64,000 nt of DNA, taken from Bradyrhizobium ivorense. Its GTDB lineage: Bacteria; Pseudomonadota; Alphaproteobacteria; Rhizobiales; Xanthobacteraceae. A program made the translations under genes and the position numbers. The stretch is from assembly GCF_900696085.1 (NCBI RefSeq), contig NZ_CAADFC020000027.1, positions 1-64,000 of the forward strand, written 5' to 3'. Positions within the stretch are counted from its first letter, which is position 1; each line of letters opens with the position of its first letter. The notes under the pieces are model-generated. The model was not told the origin of the DNA. It saw only the letters and a program-made list of their open reading frames with translations, and made no database searches. Below, piece after piece: positions 1 to 6,907 of the stretch.

Positions 1-384
1 CGGCTTGCGGGCCTTTATGGTCACGCGAAGCGTTACCTTGTCGACGGCGGGTTCAACAAGCACGAAGACATCGAATGGGCTGCTAGCCAGGGGATCAAGG
101 TCTATGGCCCGCCGGCCAACAGCAAGCATGGGAGCGATCCCTATGCACCACGCCCCGAGGACGGCCCCGGCATGGCCGCCTGGCGCAGACGGATGAAAAG
201 CCTGCACGGCAAGAGCGTCTACAAACGCCGGGCGCCGGGCGAATGCATCAACGCCCGCTTCCGCAACTGGGGCCTGCGCCAGTTCACGGTTCGGGGTCGC
301 GAAAAAGTGCTCACCGTGCTGCGCTGGTTCGCCCTCGCCAACAACGTCCTCGCCGGACACAGGCTCCTGGCCCAAGCAGCATAA
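1..384 (+). mobile_element. IS1182-type transposase, 3' part only (cut by window edge)
   Basis: An open frame enters from the left edge and ends at the TAA at 382-384; 127 codons are visible. The readable protein has the C-terminal half of a DDE transposase: a VDGGF strand near the start, a PP.NSK linker, then the region around KSVYKRRAPGECINA with the late catalytic Glu, and a final helix ending NNVLAGHRLLAQAA. This pattern is what I know from IS1182-family elements in rhizobia. The N-terminal half lies outside the window, so I cannot tell whether the element is intact. No convincing terminal inverted repeat can be defined from one end. Confidence 0.7.
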
Positions 385-509
385 CCAAACACCAGCGACC
401 TTGAGGGTTGCGCCCTGATCGCCATCGCTCTACTGGGCCAAATGGCGCGGTCACCCCTGTTAGGGTCACAAGCTCTCAGGATGACGGAACAAGCAACGGT
501 GCAACACAG

Positions 510-586
510 CGTCGTCCCAGCGAACACCCGCCGCGGAGTATGGGTCCCGGCTCCCGTGCGCAATTGCGCACTAGGCCGGGACGACG
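510..586. repeat. palindromic intergenic repeat
   Basis: The outer arms CGTCGTCCC (510-518) and GGGACGACG (578-586) are perfect inverted copies. Inside them lies a perfect 16-bp palindrome, GTGCGCAATTGCGCAC (556-571). It lies between the IS fragment and a short-chain dehydrogenase gene that ends at 604. Structured repeats of this look are common between genes in Bradyrhizobium (general knowledge). It may also act as the transcription end for the dehydrogenase gene. Confidence 0.6.
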
Positions 587-603
587 AGTTGATGGAGTCT
601 TTG

Positions 604-1389
604 CTAAATCGGCTTGCCCGTATACGGCATCGACGCCGTCAGGCCGCCGTCGACCGGGATCGCCTGGCCGTTGACGTAGGACGCCTCGTCGCTGGCCAAA
701 AACAATCCCATCGCGGCGAGCTCGTGCGGCTGGCCGGCGCGCTTCAGCGGGTTGAGCTGGCCGATCTTGTCCGCCGTGCCGCGCTCCTTGGCGCGGTCGA
801 ACACCGGCTTGGTCATGCCGGTCTCGATCAGGCCGGGGCAGATTGCGTTGATGCGCACGCCGGTGCCGGAGAGCGAGTAGGCGGTGGTCTGCACCAGGCT
901 GATGACGCCGGCCTTGCTGGCGCCGTAGGGATGGCCGCTGGCGCCGGACTTCAGGCCGGCGACGGAGGCGGTGCAGACGATCGAGCCAAAGCCCTGCTTG
1001 GTCATGTGCGGGATCGAATGCTTGATGGCGAGGAACGGACCGATCAGATTGACGCGCAGCACCTCCTGCCAGTGCTCGACGGTCTGGTCGGCGAGCGGCA
1101 CCAGTCCGCCGCTGACGCCGGCATTGGCCCAGATCGCATCGAGCTTGCCGTATGTTGCAACCGCCTTGGCGATGAAGGCTTTCACGTCGCTCTCCGAGCC
1201 TGCATCCGCTACAACGGCTTCCACCGTGCCGCCGGCATCGCGCACGAGTTTTGCGGTTTCGTTGACGCCGTCGCTGCGATCGACTGCGATCAGCTTGGCG
1301 CCTTCCTTGGTGAACAACAGCGAGGCGGCGCGGCCGATGCCGCTTCCTGCGCCGGTGATGATGACGGATTTGCCTTCGAGGCGGCCCAT
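604..1389 (-). CDS. short-chain dehydrogenase/reductase (SDR)
   Basis: A 261-residue classical SDR that should oxidise or reduce an alcohol/ketone with NAD(P). The N-terminus has the cofactor motif TGAGSGIG, then NAG (WANAGVSG), and a catalytic Ser with YGASK giving the Tyr and Lys. The C-terminus has the family's VDGG motif. I chose the ATG at 1389 (MGRLEGKS) because a GGAGAA ribosome-binding site lies just upstream and the protein then starts directly at the Rossmann fold. An in-frame longer start 57 bases upstream adds an unlikely leader. It is divergent from the histidine phosphatase gene. The substrate cannot be told from sequence. Confidence 0.9.
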   Translation of the reverse strand: MGRLEGKSVIITGAGSGIGRAASLLFTKEGAKLIAVDRSDGVNETAKLVRDAGGTVEAVVADAGSESDVKAFIAKAVATYGKLDAIWANAGVSGGLVPLADQTVEHWQEVLRVNLIGPFLAIKHSIPHMTKQGFGSIVCTASVAGLKSGASGHPYGASKAGVISLVQTTAYSLSGTGVRINAICPGLIETGMTKPVFDRAKERGTADKIGQLNPLKRAGQPHELAAMGLFLASDEASYVNGQAIPVDGGLTASMPYTGKPI

Positions 1390-1526
1390 GCGTTTCTCCC
1401 TGGTCACGAGCTCCGCTACGCCTGCCGCGCGACGGAATTCAAACAAAATTTCAAACGTCTGAAGGACTTGAGGCCATCAGCGCTCTGACGTACAGCGACT
1501 GACGACAGTATGGAAGGGCCCTTGCG

Positions 1527-2234
1527 ATGTCCAACCCAGACCAACCCAAGGTGATCGTGACGCGCTGGTGGTGGGTGCGCCACGCACCGGTGCGCAGCGA
1601 CGGCGGCAACATCTACGGGCAGGCCGATATCGAGTGCGACACCGGCGATACCGAAGTGTTCGAGGCGGTCGCCAAGATGCTGCCGCGCCGCGCCGTGTGG
1701 TACTCGAGCCATCTGAAACGCACGCATCAGACCGCGGCCGCGATCTGGGCCGCCGGATTCCCAAAGCCCGACGGCATGACGCAGGAACCAGCGTTCGCCG
1801 AGCAGCATCTCGGCGCGTGGCAGGGCATGAACCGCGCCACGTTTCTCGCCAGCCGTCCGGCCGGCAGCACCTGGTTCGCCGATGTCAACGAGCCGGCGCC
1901 GGGCGGCGAGAGCTATATGGACATGTACACCCGCGTCTGCCGTGCGATCGTGCGGATCAACACGGCGGAGGCGGGCAGGGATGTGATCGCGGTCGGCCAT
2001 GGCGGCGTGATCAAATGTGCGGTGGGGCTCGCGCTCGGCGGCCAGCCGGATCGCGGCCTGGCCTTCGACATCGACAATGTCTCGGTGACGCGGCTCGATC
2101 ATGTCGCGGGACCCGGCCTGTCGACCTGGCGCCTGCCGATGGTGAACCAGCAGCCCTGGATCGCCGATCCGCGACACGCCGCAATGCATCAGCAGGCCGG
2201 GCCCGAGGTGCGGCCGGCGACCAAGCTCGCGTAG
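1527..2234 (+). CDS. histidine phosphatase (phosphoglycerate mutase-like)
   Basis: A 235-residue protein of the histidine phosphatase superfamily. The phospho-accepting RH pair is seen in VRHAP (about residues 17-21), a supporting Arg in LKRTHQTA (about 65), an acidic residue near 92 in AEQHLGAWQG, and the second histidine in VGHGG (about 156-160). It has no signal peptide, so it is probably cytoplasmic. Its substrate is unknown; members act on phosphosugars, nucleotide precursors or small phosphates. It lies 40 bases ahead of an SDR on the same strand and may share a transcript with it. Confidence 0.85.
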   Translation: MSNPDQPKVIVTRWWWVRHAPVRSDGGNIYGQADIECDTGDTEVFEAVAKMLPRRAVWYSSHLKRTHQTAAAIWAAGFPKPDGMTQEPAFAEQHLGAWQGMNRATFLASRPAGSTWFADVNEPAPGGESYMDMYTRVCRAIVRINTAEAGRDVIAVGHGGVIKCAVGLALGGQPDRGLAFDIDNVSVTRLDHVAGPGLSTWRLPMVNQQPWIADPRHAAMHQQAGPEVRPATKLA

Positions 2235-2274
2235 AACGCTGCCAAGCTCAACGAGAATTCAAAGGGAGAGAACC

Positions 2275-3042
2275 ATGACTTTGTTCGACATGAAGGGAAA
2301 AGTCGCCGTCATCACCGGCTCGACGCGCGGCATCGGGCTTGCCATCGCCGAGCGCATGGCCGAGCACGGCGCCAAGGTCGTGATCTCCTCGCGCAAGGCC
2401 GATGTTTGCGACCAGGTCGCCGCGGACATCAACGAGAAGTTCGGCAAGGGCACCGCGGTTGCGATCGCCGCCAACATCTCGTCGAAGGAAAATTTGCAGA
2501 ACCTGGTCGACGAGAGCAACCGCGCCTTCGGCCGGATCGACGTCTTGGTCTGCAACGCCGCCTCAAATCCCTATTACGGTCCGCTCGCCGGCATCTCCGA
2601 CGATCAGTTCAGAAAGATCCTCGACAACAACATCGTCGCCAACAACTGGCTGATCTCGATGGTGGTGCCGCAGATGATCGAGCGCAAGGACGGCTCGATC
2701 ATCATCGTGTCCTCGATCGGCGGCTTGAAGGGCTCGACCATCCTCGGCGCCTACGCGATCTCGAAGGCCGCCGACATGCAGCTCGCGCGCAACCTCGCCT
2801 GCGAATACGGCAAGCACAATATCCGCGTGAACTGCATCGCGCCCGGCCTGATCAAGACCGATTTTGCCAAGGCGCTGTGGGACAATCCGGAAAATCTGAA
2901 GGCCTCGACCTCGCGCTCGCCGCTGCTGCGGATCGGCGTGCCCGACGAGATCGCGGGCGCCGCCGTGTTCCTCGGTTCGCGCGCCGGCGACTTCATGACC
3001 GGCCAGACCATGGTGATCGACGGCGGCGCGACGATCAGCTGA
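2275..3042 (+). CDS. short-chain dehydrogenase/reductase (SDR)
   Basis: A 255-residue classical SDR. Cofactor motif TGSTRGIG, the CNAA variant of the NAG motif, active-site Ser in VSSIGG, catalytic YAISK and the C-terminal VIDGG are all present. The start ATG follows GGGAGAGAACC, a good ribosome-binding site. It is probably co-transcribed with the histidine phosphatase upstream. It converges on the hydrolase gene on the other strand, with a strong hairpin between them. The substrate is unknown; proteins with this pattern are often annotated as glucose/ribitol-type dehydrogenases without proof. Confidence 0.9.
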   Translation: MTLFDMKGKVAVITGSTRGIGLAIAERMAEHGAKVVISSRKADVCDQVAADINEKFGKGTAVAIAANISSKENLQNLVDESNRAFGRIDVLVCNAASNPYYGPLAGISDDQFRKILDNNIVANNWLISMVVPQMIERKDGSIIIVSSIGGLKGSTILGAYAISKAADMQLARNLACEYGKHNIRVNCIAPGLIKTDFAKALWDNPENLKASTSRSPLLRIGVPDEIAGAAVFLGSRAGDFMTGQTMVIDGGATIS

Positions 3043-3079
3043 CGCGAAGCGTCATCCCGGGGCGCGCGCAAGCGCGAAC

Positions 3080-3105
3080 CCCCGATGCGCAATCGCGCAT
3101 CGGGG
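3080..3105. repeat. perfect hairpin between convergent genes
   Basis: CCCCGATGCGC (3080-3090) and GCGCATCGGGG (3095-3105) form an 11-bp perfect stem with the loop AATC. It lies between two convergent genes, so it may serve as an end signal for both, although no T-run follows. Its core resembles the GTGCGCAATTGCGCAC core of the repeat at 510-586, which suggests the same repeat family. Confidence 0.6.
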
Positions 3106-3124
3106 ATCTCGAGCCGCAAGGGCG

Positions 3125-4348
3125 CTACTCCACCGCCGCATACACCCCGTTGCGCACCAGCGAGCGGAAGTATTCGCGCTGGCCGGGGCCCTGCATCATG
3201 AAGACCGCGATCAGTTCTTCGCTCGGATCGATCCAGAAGAAGGTGCCGGCCATGCCGCTCCAGAAGAACTGGCCGACCGAGCCCGAGAACGACGCCATGC
3301 CCTGCTGGGTGCGCACCGCGAAGCCGAGGCCGAAGCTGTGGCCGGGCGGCACCAGGGTGCCCTGGATCTTGACGTCCGCGCCGAGGTGATCGGAGGCCAT
3401 CAGCTGCAGCGTCTTGCGGCCGATGATCCTGACGCCATCGAGCGTGCCGCCGCCCAGCAGCATCTGCGCGAACCGCGCATAGTCCATCGTGGTCGAGACC
3501 AGCCCGCCGCCGCCGGACTCCATCGCCGGCTTCTCCAGCATGTTGAACAGCTGCACCTTCTCGCCCGTCCAGGGATCGTTGGCAAAGGCCTCGGCAAGCC
3601 GGCCGGCATTCTGCTCGCCGGTGTGGAAGGCGGTCTCGGTCATCTGCAGCGGCGCGAGGATGCGCTCGGTCAGGAATGTGCCGAGGGTCTGGCCGCTGAC
3701 CACCTCGATGATGCGGCCGAGGATATCGGTGGAGCGGCTGTAGTTCCACTCGGCGCCGGGCTGGCAGATCAGCGGCATGCCGGCGAGTAGGGTGGCGTGC
3801 TCGGCATTGGTGATCTTGCGGCTGCGCAGCCGCGACTGCTGGTAGAGCTGCTGCACCAGGCCGTTGCCGGTGTGGTCGTAGGTCAGCCCCGAGGTGTGGC
3901 GGAGCAGGTCCTGGATCGTCATCGGACGCTTGGCGGGGACCAGCTCGAGCTTGCCGTTGTGCTCGACGCCGACCTTGGTCTCGGCGAACTCGGGAATGAA
4001 CTTTGCAACGGGATCGTTGAGCAGGAAGTGGCCGTCCTCCAGCAGCATCATGATGCCGATCGAGACGATCGGCTTGGTCATCGAGAAGATGCGGAAGATC
4101 GTGTCATGGGCCATCGGCGCGCTGGCGGTCGGGCTCTGCCGGCCGATCGCGTCGAACCAGCCGATCTGGCCGCGCCGCGCCACCAGCACGGTCGCGCCGG
4201 GCAGGCTGCCCTTGTCGACCTCGCGCTTGAAGGTGTCGCTCATCGCCTGCAGCCGCCTGCTCGACAGCCCGATCGATTCGGGCTTGGCGAGGGGGAGGGA
4301 CGGGGTGCCTTGGCCGGCAGCGTGTTTGGTGGCGGTTTGAGGGTTCAT
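3125..4348 (-). CDS. serine hydrolase, beta-lactamase/family VIII esterase fold
   Basis: A 407-residue protein of the class C beta-lactamase-like serine hydrolase family. The nucleophile motif SxxK is seen as SMTK (Ser89, Lys92), and the Tyr motif as NYSRS (Tyr203). Many relatives are esterases or D-aminopeptidases rather than true beta-lactamases, and the missing Asn in YxN (here YSR) fits an esterase better. The N-terminus shows no clear signal peptide, so a cytoplasmic location is likely. It converges on the upstream SDR gene; it might belong to the same catabolic group, but this is only inferred from position. Confidence 0.85.
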   Translation of the reverse strand: MNPQTATKHAAGQGTPSLPLAKPESIGLSSRRLQAMSDTFKREVDKGSLPGATVLVARRGQIGWFDAIGRQSPTASAPMAHDTIFRIFSMTKPIVSIGIMMLLEDGHFLLNDPVAKFIPEFAETKVGVEHNGKLELVPAKRPMTIQDLLRHTSGLTYDHTGNGLVQQLYQQSRLRSRKITNAEHATLLAGMPLICQPGAEWNYSRSTDILGRIIEVVSGQTLGTFLTERILAPLQMTETAFHTGEQNAGRLAEAFANDPWTGEKVQLFNMLEKPAMESGGGGLVSTTMDYARFAQMLLGGGTLDGVRIIGRKTLQLMASDHLGADVKIQGTLVPPGHSFGLGFAVRTQQGMASFSGSVGQFFWSGMAGTFFWIDPSEELIAVFMMQGPGQREYFRSLVRNGVYAAVE

Positions 4349-4452
4349 GGTCTCTCCCTGTGTTCTTGGTGTTGGCCCTTGCGGCGAGTGTGGCGCAGAG
4401 GCCGTGCCATGAACAGCCGTTCCGGCGCAATGCAGCTCCGGCGTCGCCGTGG

Positions 4453-4581
4453 ATGCGGCGTCGTACCCGCCCGGTGCGTGGTGAAGAACTCGACAACTCT
4501 GACAAGCAGAGCCCGGCCGACAAGGTGATCGCGCGCTACCGCGAAACCTACCGGCTCTGGCTGCTCAACAACAAAGTCTAG
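4453..4581 (+). CDS. possible small protein, 42 residues
   Basis: A short open frame with a basic start (MRRRTRPVRGEELD) and a tidy end (RYRETYRLWLLNNKV). The second half looks protein-like and keeps a GC-rich third position. The start is uncertain: GTG at 4474 and GTG at 4360 are in the same frame, and none has a clear ribosome-binding site. It lies just upstream of tRNA-Trp. I do not recognise a family and cannot assign a function. Confidence 0.35.
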   Translation: MRRRTRPVRGEELDNSDKQSPADKVIARYRETYRLWLLNNKV

Positions 4582-4672
4582 CCGAGCGGGCGCCGCGTTC
4601 GCTTCGCCCTTGCATTCGGGGCATGGCTTATGCTTGAAACGGCGCGAACCGGCGGCGACGCCGGTTCCCTGC

Positions 4673-4748
4673 AGGAGTGTAGCTCAATTGGTAGAGCACC
4701 GGTCTCCAAAACCGGGGGTCGCAGGTTCGAGCCCTGCCACTCCTGCCA
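4673..4748 (+). tRNA. trnW: tRNA-Trp (anticodon CCA)
   Basis: The 76-base cloverleaf is complete. Acceptor arms AGGAGTG and CACTCCT pair fully, with discriminator G and an encoded CCA end at 4746-4748. The D arm is TAGCTCAATTGGTAGAGCA-like. The anticodon loop is CTCCAAA inside the stem CCGGT/ACCGG. The T arm carries GGTTCGAGCCC. In many alphaproteobacteria this tRNA stands directly before secE; here secE is about 12 kb downstream. Confidence 0.97.
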
Positions 4749-4769
4749 GCTAAATCAAATACTTAGCTG
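4747..4769 (+). terminator. weak hairpin directly after tRNA-Trp
   Basis: CAGCTAA (4747-4753) and TTAGCTG (4763-4769) are perfect inverted copies overlapping the encoded CCA end. No T-run follows, so this is a possible processing or end signal, not a clear intrinsic terminator. Confidence 0.3.
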
Positions 4770-4804
4770 ACGTTCCGGCTCCTCCGCAGCCATCCGCGTG
4801 AAGT

Positions 4805-4993
4805 CTATTTCTTTGCCTGGGCCTCGCGGGCCAACCGTTCGGCCCGCAGCCGCTTCATGTTGTCGTAGATGGCTTCCTGGGCAAGCTCGTGCTCGCGCAT
4901 CGCGCGCACAGCATCCTGCCGACGCTCTGCGTCCCTGGCTTTACGTTGATCCCGGGTGAGTTTCTCGCGCTCGGCGACGGTTTCATTTGACAT
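4805..4993 (-). CDS. small highly charged helical protein, probably stress-induced
   Basis: A 62-residue protein that is very rich in Arg, Glu, Lys and Ala, with no hydrophobic core segment. It looks like one long helix or coiled coil. I do not recognise a named family. An alternative ATG nine bases upstream (5002) adds MNG. I chose 4993 because a consensus EcfG promoter (GGAAC-N16-CGTT) ends at 5003, which puts the likely transcript start just before this ATG and would place the longer start upstream of the transcript. The promoter points to the general stress response; the molecular role is unknown. Confidence 0.55.
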   Translation of the reverse strand: MSNETVAEREKLTRDQRKARDAERRQDAVRAMREHELAQEAIYDNMKRLRAERLAREAQAKK

Positions 4994-5002
4994 CCCATTC
5001 AT

Positions 5003-5027
5003 AACGCGGAGCACCCGCGTAAGTTCC
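5003..5027 (-). promoter_or_regulatory. EcfG-type general stress promoter
   Basis: On the minus strand GGAAC (5027-5023) is followed after exactly 16 bases by CGTT (5006-5003). This is the known consensus for the alphaproteobacterial general stress sigma factor EcfG. It directly faces the 62-residue charged protein. The distance to the ATG is so short that the message may be leaderless. Confidence 0.55.
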
Positions 5028-5052
5028 CGGGAAAGGGAATAACGGGAGCATC

Positions 5053-5160
5053 TCACATCCTGGACAGCGCCAGCGCGAAGCAGGAAATCAGCGTCGCGGT
5101 GCTGAGGATGATGACCACAAGCGCTTGCTCGGTGCGGGCCTGCAGGGTTTTCCGGCTCAT
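5053..5160 (-). CDS. very small single-span membrane protein, 35 residues
   Basis: The frame reads MSRKTLQARTEQA, then about 20 hydrophobic residues (ALVVIILSTATLISCFALAL), then SRM and stop. This gives a basic cytoplasmic start and one membrane helix. Its ATG overlaps the stop of the upstream zinc-ribbon-like gene by four bases (ATGA at 5157-5160), a classic sign of translational coupling. The overlap and the membrane segment together argue for a real gene. Function is unknown. Confidence 0.5.
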   Translation of the reverse strand: MSRKTLQARTEQALVVIILSTATLISCFALALSRM

Positions 5161-5330
5161 CGCGACACCGCCCGCTGATCTTGATCAGCCAGAACGACGA
5201 CGATCTCACCGCACTGTTCGCAGCGCGCCGTCAGGAAGCGCGTCGCGGTCTGGGTATCGACATAGGATCTCAGGTTTGCGATCTCGCGCCCACACTTGCA
5301 GCGGGCGATGGTTTCCTCTCTTTGGGGCAT
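5157..5330 (-). CDS. small protein with four cysteines (zinc-ribbon-like)
   Basis: A 57-residue protein with CKC near residue 11-13 and CEQC near residue 37-40, a spacing that suits a zinc ribbon. I chose the ATG at 5330 (MPQREETI) because GGGAG lies about nine bases upstream; an in-frame start at 5366 lacks such a site. It is the first gene of a two-gene unit with the 35-residue membrane peptide, and a candidate EcfG promoter lies upstream. No named family is recognised. Confidence 0.55.
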   Translation of the reverse strand: MPQREETIARCKCGREIANLRSYVDTQTATRFLTARCEQCGEIVVVLADQDQRAVSR

Positions 5331-5364
5331 GGCATGATCTCCCGCGCGAAAATCATGCTGGTCC

Positions 5365-5389
5365 AACCAACGTATGATAAGTCCGTTCC
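5365..5389 (-). promoter_or_regulatory. candidate EcfG-type promoter
   Basis: On the minus strand GGAAC (5389-5385) is followed after 16 bases by GGTT (5368-5365), one base off the CGTT consensus. A transcript from here would begin about 30 bases before the ATG at 5330. The -35 element also sits inside a hairpin with arms GTTCCC (5385-5390)/GTTCGG (5392-5397) and CCGAAC (5416-5421)/GGGAAC (5424-5429). Confidence 0.4.
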
Positions 5390-5530
5390 CCGTTCGGCAA
5401 GGAACTCAATGTGTTCCGAACGCGGGAACCTCACCCGCCAACGCGGCAGCTTGCAGACGCTGCATGCCGAAGCGTCTCACGCCACGACCGGAGGCTCGCA
5501 GGCGCAAGCCCCGGCCTTGATCATGTCGCG

Positions 5531-6736
5531 CTACTTGAGCAGCGGGCAGCCGCCGTCCTTCAGCGGCCGGAACGCCTGCTCGCCGGGGACTTCGGCGAGC
5601 ACCTTGTAGTAATCCCACGGCGCCTTCGATTCCTCGGGCTTCTTGACCTCGAACAGGAACATCGAGTGCACCATGCGGCCGTCCTCGCGGACAAAACCGT
5701 TGTCGGTGAAGGCGTCGCGGACCGGGGTCTCGCGCATCTTCGCCAGCACCGGCTTGGTCTCCTTGGTGCCCGCGGCCTTCACCGCGTTGAGGTAGTGCAG
5801 GGTGGCGCTGTACGTCGCGGCCTGGTTCATGGTCGGCATCCGCTTCATGCGCTCGAAGAAGCGCTTGCCGAAGGCGCGGGTGCGGTCGTTGAGATCCCAG
5901 TAATAGGCCTCGGTGATGATCAGGCCCTGCGCCAGGTTCAGCCCGAGGCTGTGGATGTCGGAGATGAACATCACGACGCCGGCGAGGTTCTGGCCGCCCG
6001 CGACGATGCCGAACTCGGCGGCCTGCTTGATGGTGTTGATGGTGTCGCCGCCGCCATTGGCCATGCCGATGATCTTGGCCTTCGAGGCCTGGGCCTGCAG
6101 CAGGAACGAGGAAAAATCCGGCGTGTTGAGCGGATGCCGCGCGCTGCCGACCACCTTGCCGCCGGCGGCACGGACCACGTCACCGGTGTCGCGCTCGATC
6201 GAATGGCCGAACAGATAGTCGGCGGTGATGAAGAACCAGGTGTCGCCGCCGTTCTTCACGATCGCGCTGCCGACGGTGTGGGCGTTGGCGTAGGTGTCGT
6301 AGGTCCAGTGCAGCGTGTAGGGCGAGCACGACTTTCCGGTGATGTCCGAGCTCGCCGCATCGGTCACGATCATGATCTTCTCGAACTGCTTCGACATCTC
6401 CATGCCGGCCAGCGCGGTTGCCGAGGTCGGCATGTCGATGATCATGTCGACGCCTTCGGCCTCGTACCATTTGCGGGTGATGGTGGCGGCGACGTCGGCC
6501 TTGCTCATCGGGTCGGCGGTGACAACCTCGATCGGCTTGCCGAACATGCTGCCGCCGAATTCCTCGATCGCCATCTTGGTGGCTTCGACATTCCCGGCGC
6601 CGCCGATGTCGGAATAGACCGACTGGAAATCGGTCAGCACGCCGATCTTGAGCGGCGTCTGCTGCGCGAGCGCGGGCCCTGCCAGCACTGCTGCGAGCAG
6701 CGCGGCGGCGGACAGAATGGTGACGGTGGACCTCAT
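5531..6736 (-). CDS. ABC transporter substrate-binding protein, branched-chain amino acid type
   Basis: A 401-residue periplasmic binding protein of the LivJ-like type I fold. Residues 1-24 form a signal peptide (MRSTVTILSA, hydrophobic core, GPALA before QQTPLK). The mature part starts with KIGVLTDF, typical of the family. The ATG at 6736 follows GGGAGG; the open frame extends further upstream but would place the signal peptide internally. No permease or ATPase genes lie next to it, so it must serve a transporter encoded elsewhere or be an orphan. It is divergent from a FadR-type GntR regulator, with matching operators in both promoters. The acyl-CoA synthetase beyond the regulator suggests uptake of an aromatic or fatty-acid-like substrate, which is inference. 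Confidence 0.88.
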   Translation of the reverse strand: MRSTVTILSAAALLAAVLAGPALAQQTPLKIGVLTDFQSVYSDIGGAGNVEATKMAIEEFGGSMFGKPIEVVTADPMSKADVAATITRKWYEAEGVDMIIDMPTSATALAGMEMSKQFEKIMIVTDAASSDITGKSCSPYTLHWTYDTYANAHTVGSAIVKNGGDTWFFITADYLFGHSIERDTGDVVRAAGGKVVGSARHPLNTPDFSSFLLQAQASKAKIIGMANGGGDTINTIKQAAEFGIVAGGQNLAGVVMFISDIHSLGLNLAQGLIITEAYYWDLNDRTRAFGKRFFERMKRMPTMNQAATYSATLHYLNAVKAAGTKETKPVLAKMRETPVRDAFTDNGFVREDGRMVHSMFLFEVKKPEESKAPWDYYKVLAEVPGEQAFRPLKDGGCPLLK

Positions 6737-6765
6737 GACGTGCCTCCCCAGGGTCTTCTTATGAG

Positions 6766-6778
6766 TTTGTCCGACAAA
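6766..6778. promoter_or_regulatory. operator for the divergent GntR regulator (binding-protein side)
   Basis: TTTGTCCGACAAA is a perfect 13-base palindrome around a central base. It overlaps the end of the -10 element of the binding-protein promoter, a position that would block RNA polymerase. A near-identical site lies 110 bases away in the regulator promoter. Confidence 0.65.
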
Positions 6779-6805
6779 GCTAGATTTGGCCGTTTGGGGA
6801 GTCAA
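6777..6805 (-). promoter_or_regulatory. sigma-70-type promoter of the binding-protein gene
   Basis: On the minus strand TTGACT (6805-6800), a 17-base spacer and TAGCTT (6782-6777). The -35 is strong and the -10 is weak. The palindromic operator begins at the last two bases of the -10. Confidence 0.5.
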
Positions 6806-6848
6806 TTCGGCAGGGCCAGGCGCGGCATTTCGCCCTGGAATGGCTCGT

Positions 6849-6876
6849 TTGACGCTCTCCACGGTCTTGTTATACT
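6849..6876 (+). promoter_or_regulatory. sigma-70-type promoter of the GntR gene
   Basis: TTGACG (6849-6854), a 16-base spacer and TATACT (6871-6876). The expected transcript start lies inside the operator at 6876-6888, so autoregulation is likely. Confidence 0.6.
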
Positions 6877-6888
6877 TTGTCGGACAAT
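6876..6888. promoter_or_regulatory. operator for the GntR regulator (own promoter side)
   Basis: TTTGTCGGACAAT repeats the TTTGTC-N-GACAA pattern of the site at 6766-6778. It starts at the last base of the regulator's -10 element, mirroring the arrangement on the other side. Confidence 0.65.
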
Positions 6889-6907
6889 CAACAATCGGGA
6901 GCCCGAG

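Noticed and set aside
5411..6907. A long plus-strand extension of the GntR frame through the binding-protein gene
   Set aside because: It is antisense to a clear binding protein with a signal peptide. The regulator starts at GTG 6908 with its own promoter and ribosome-binding site.
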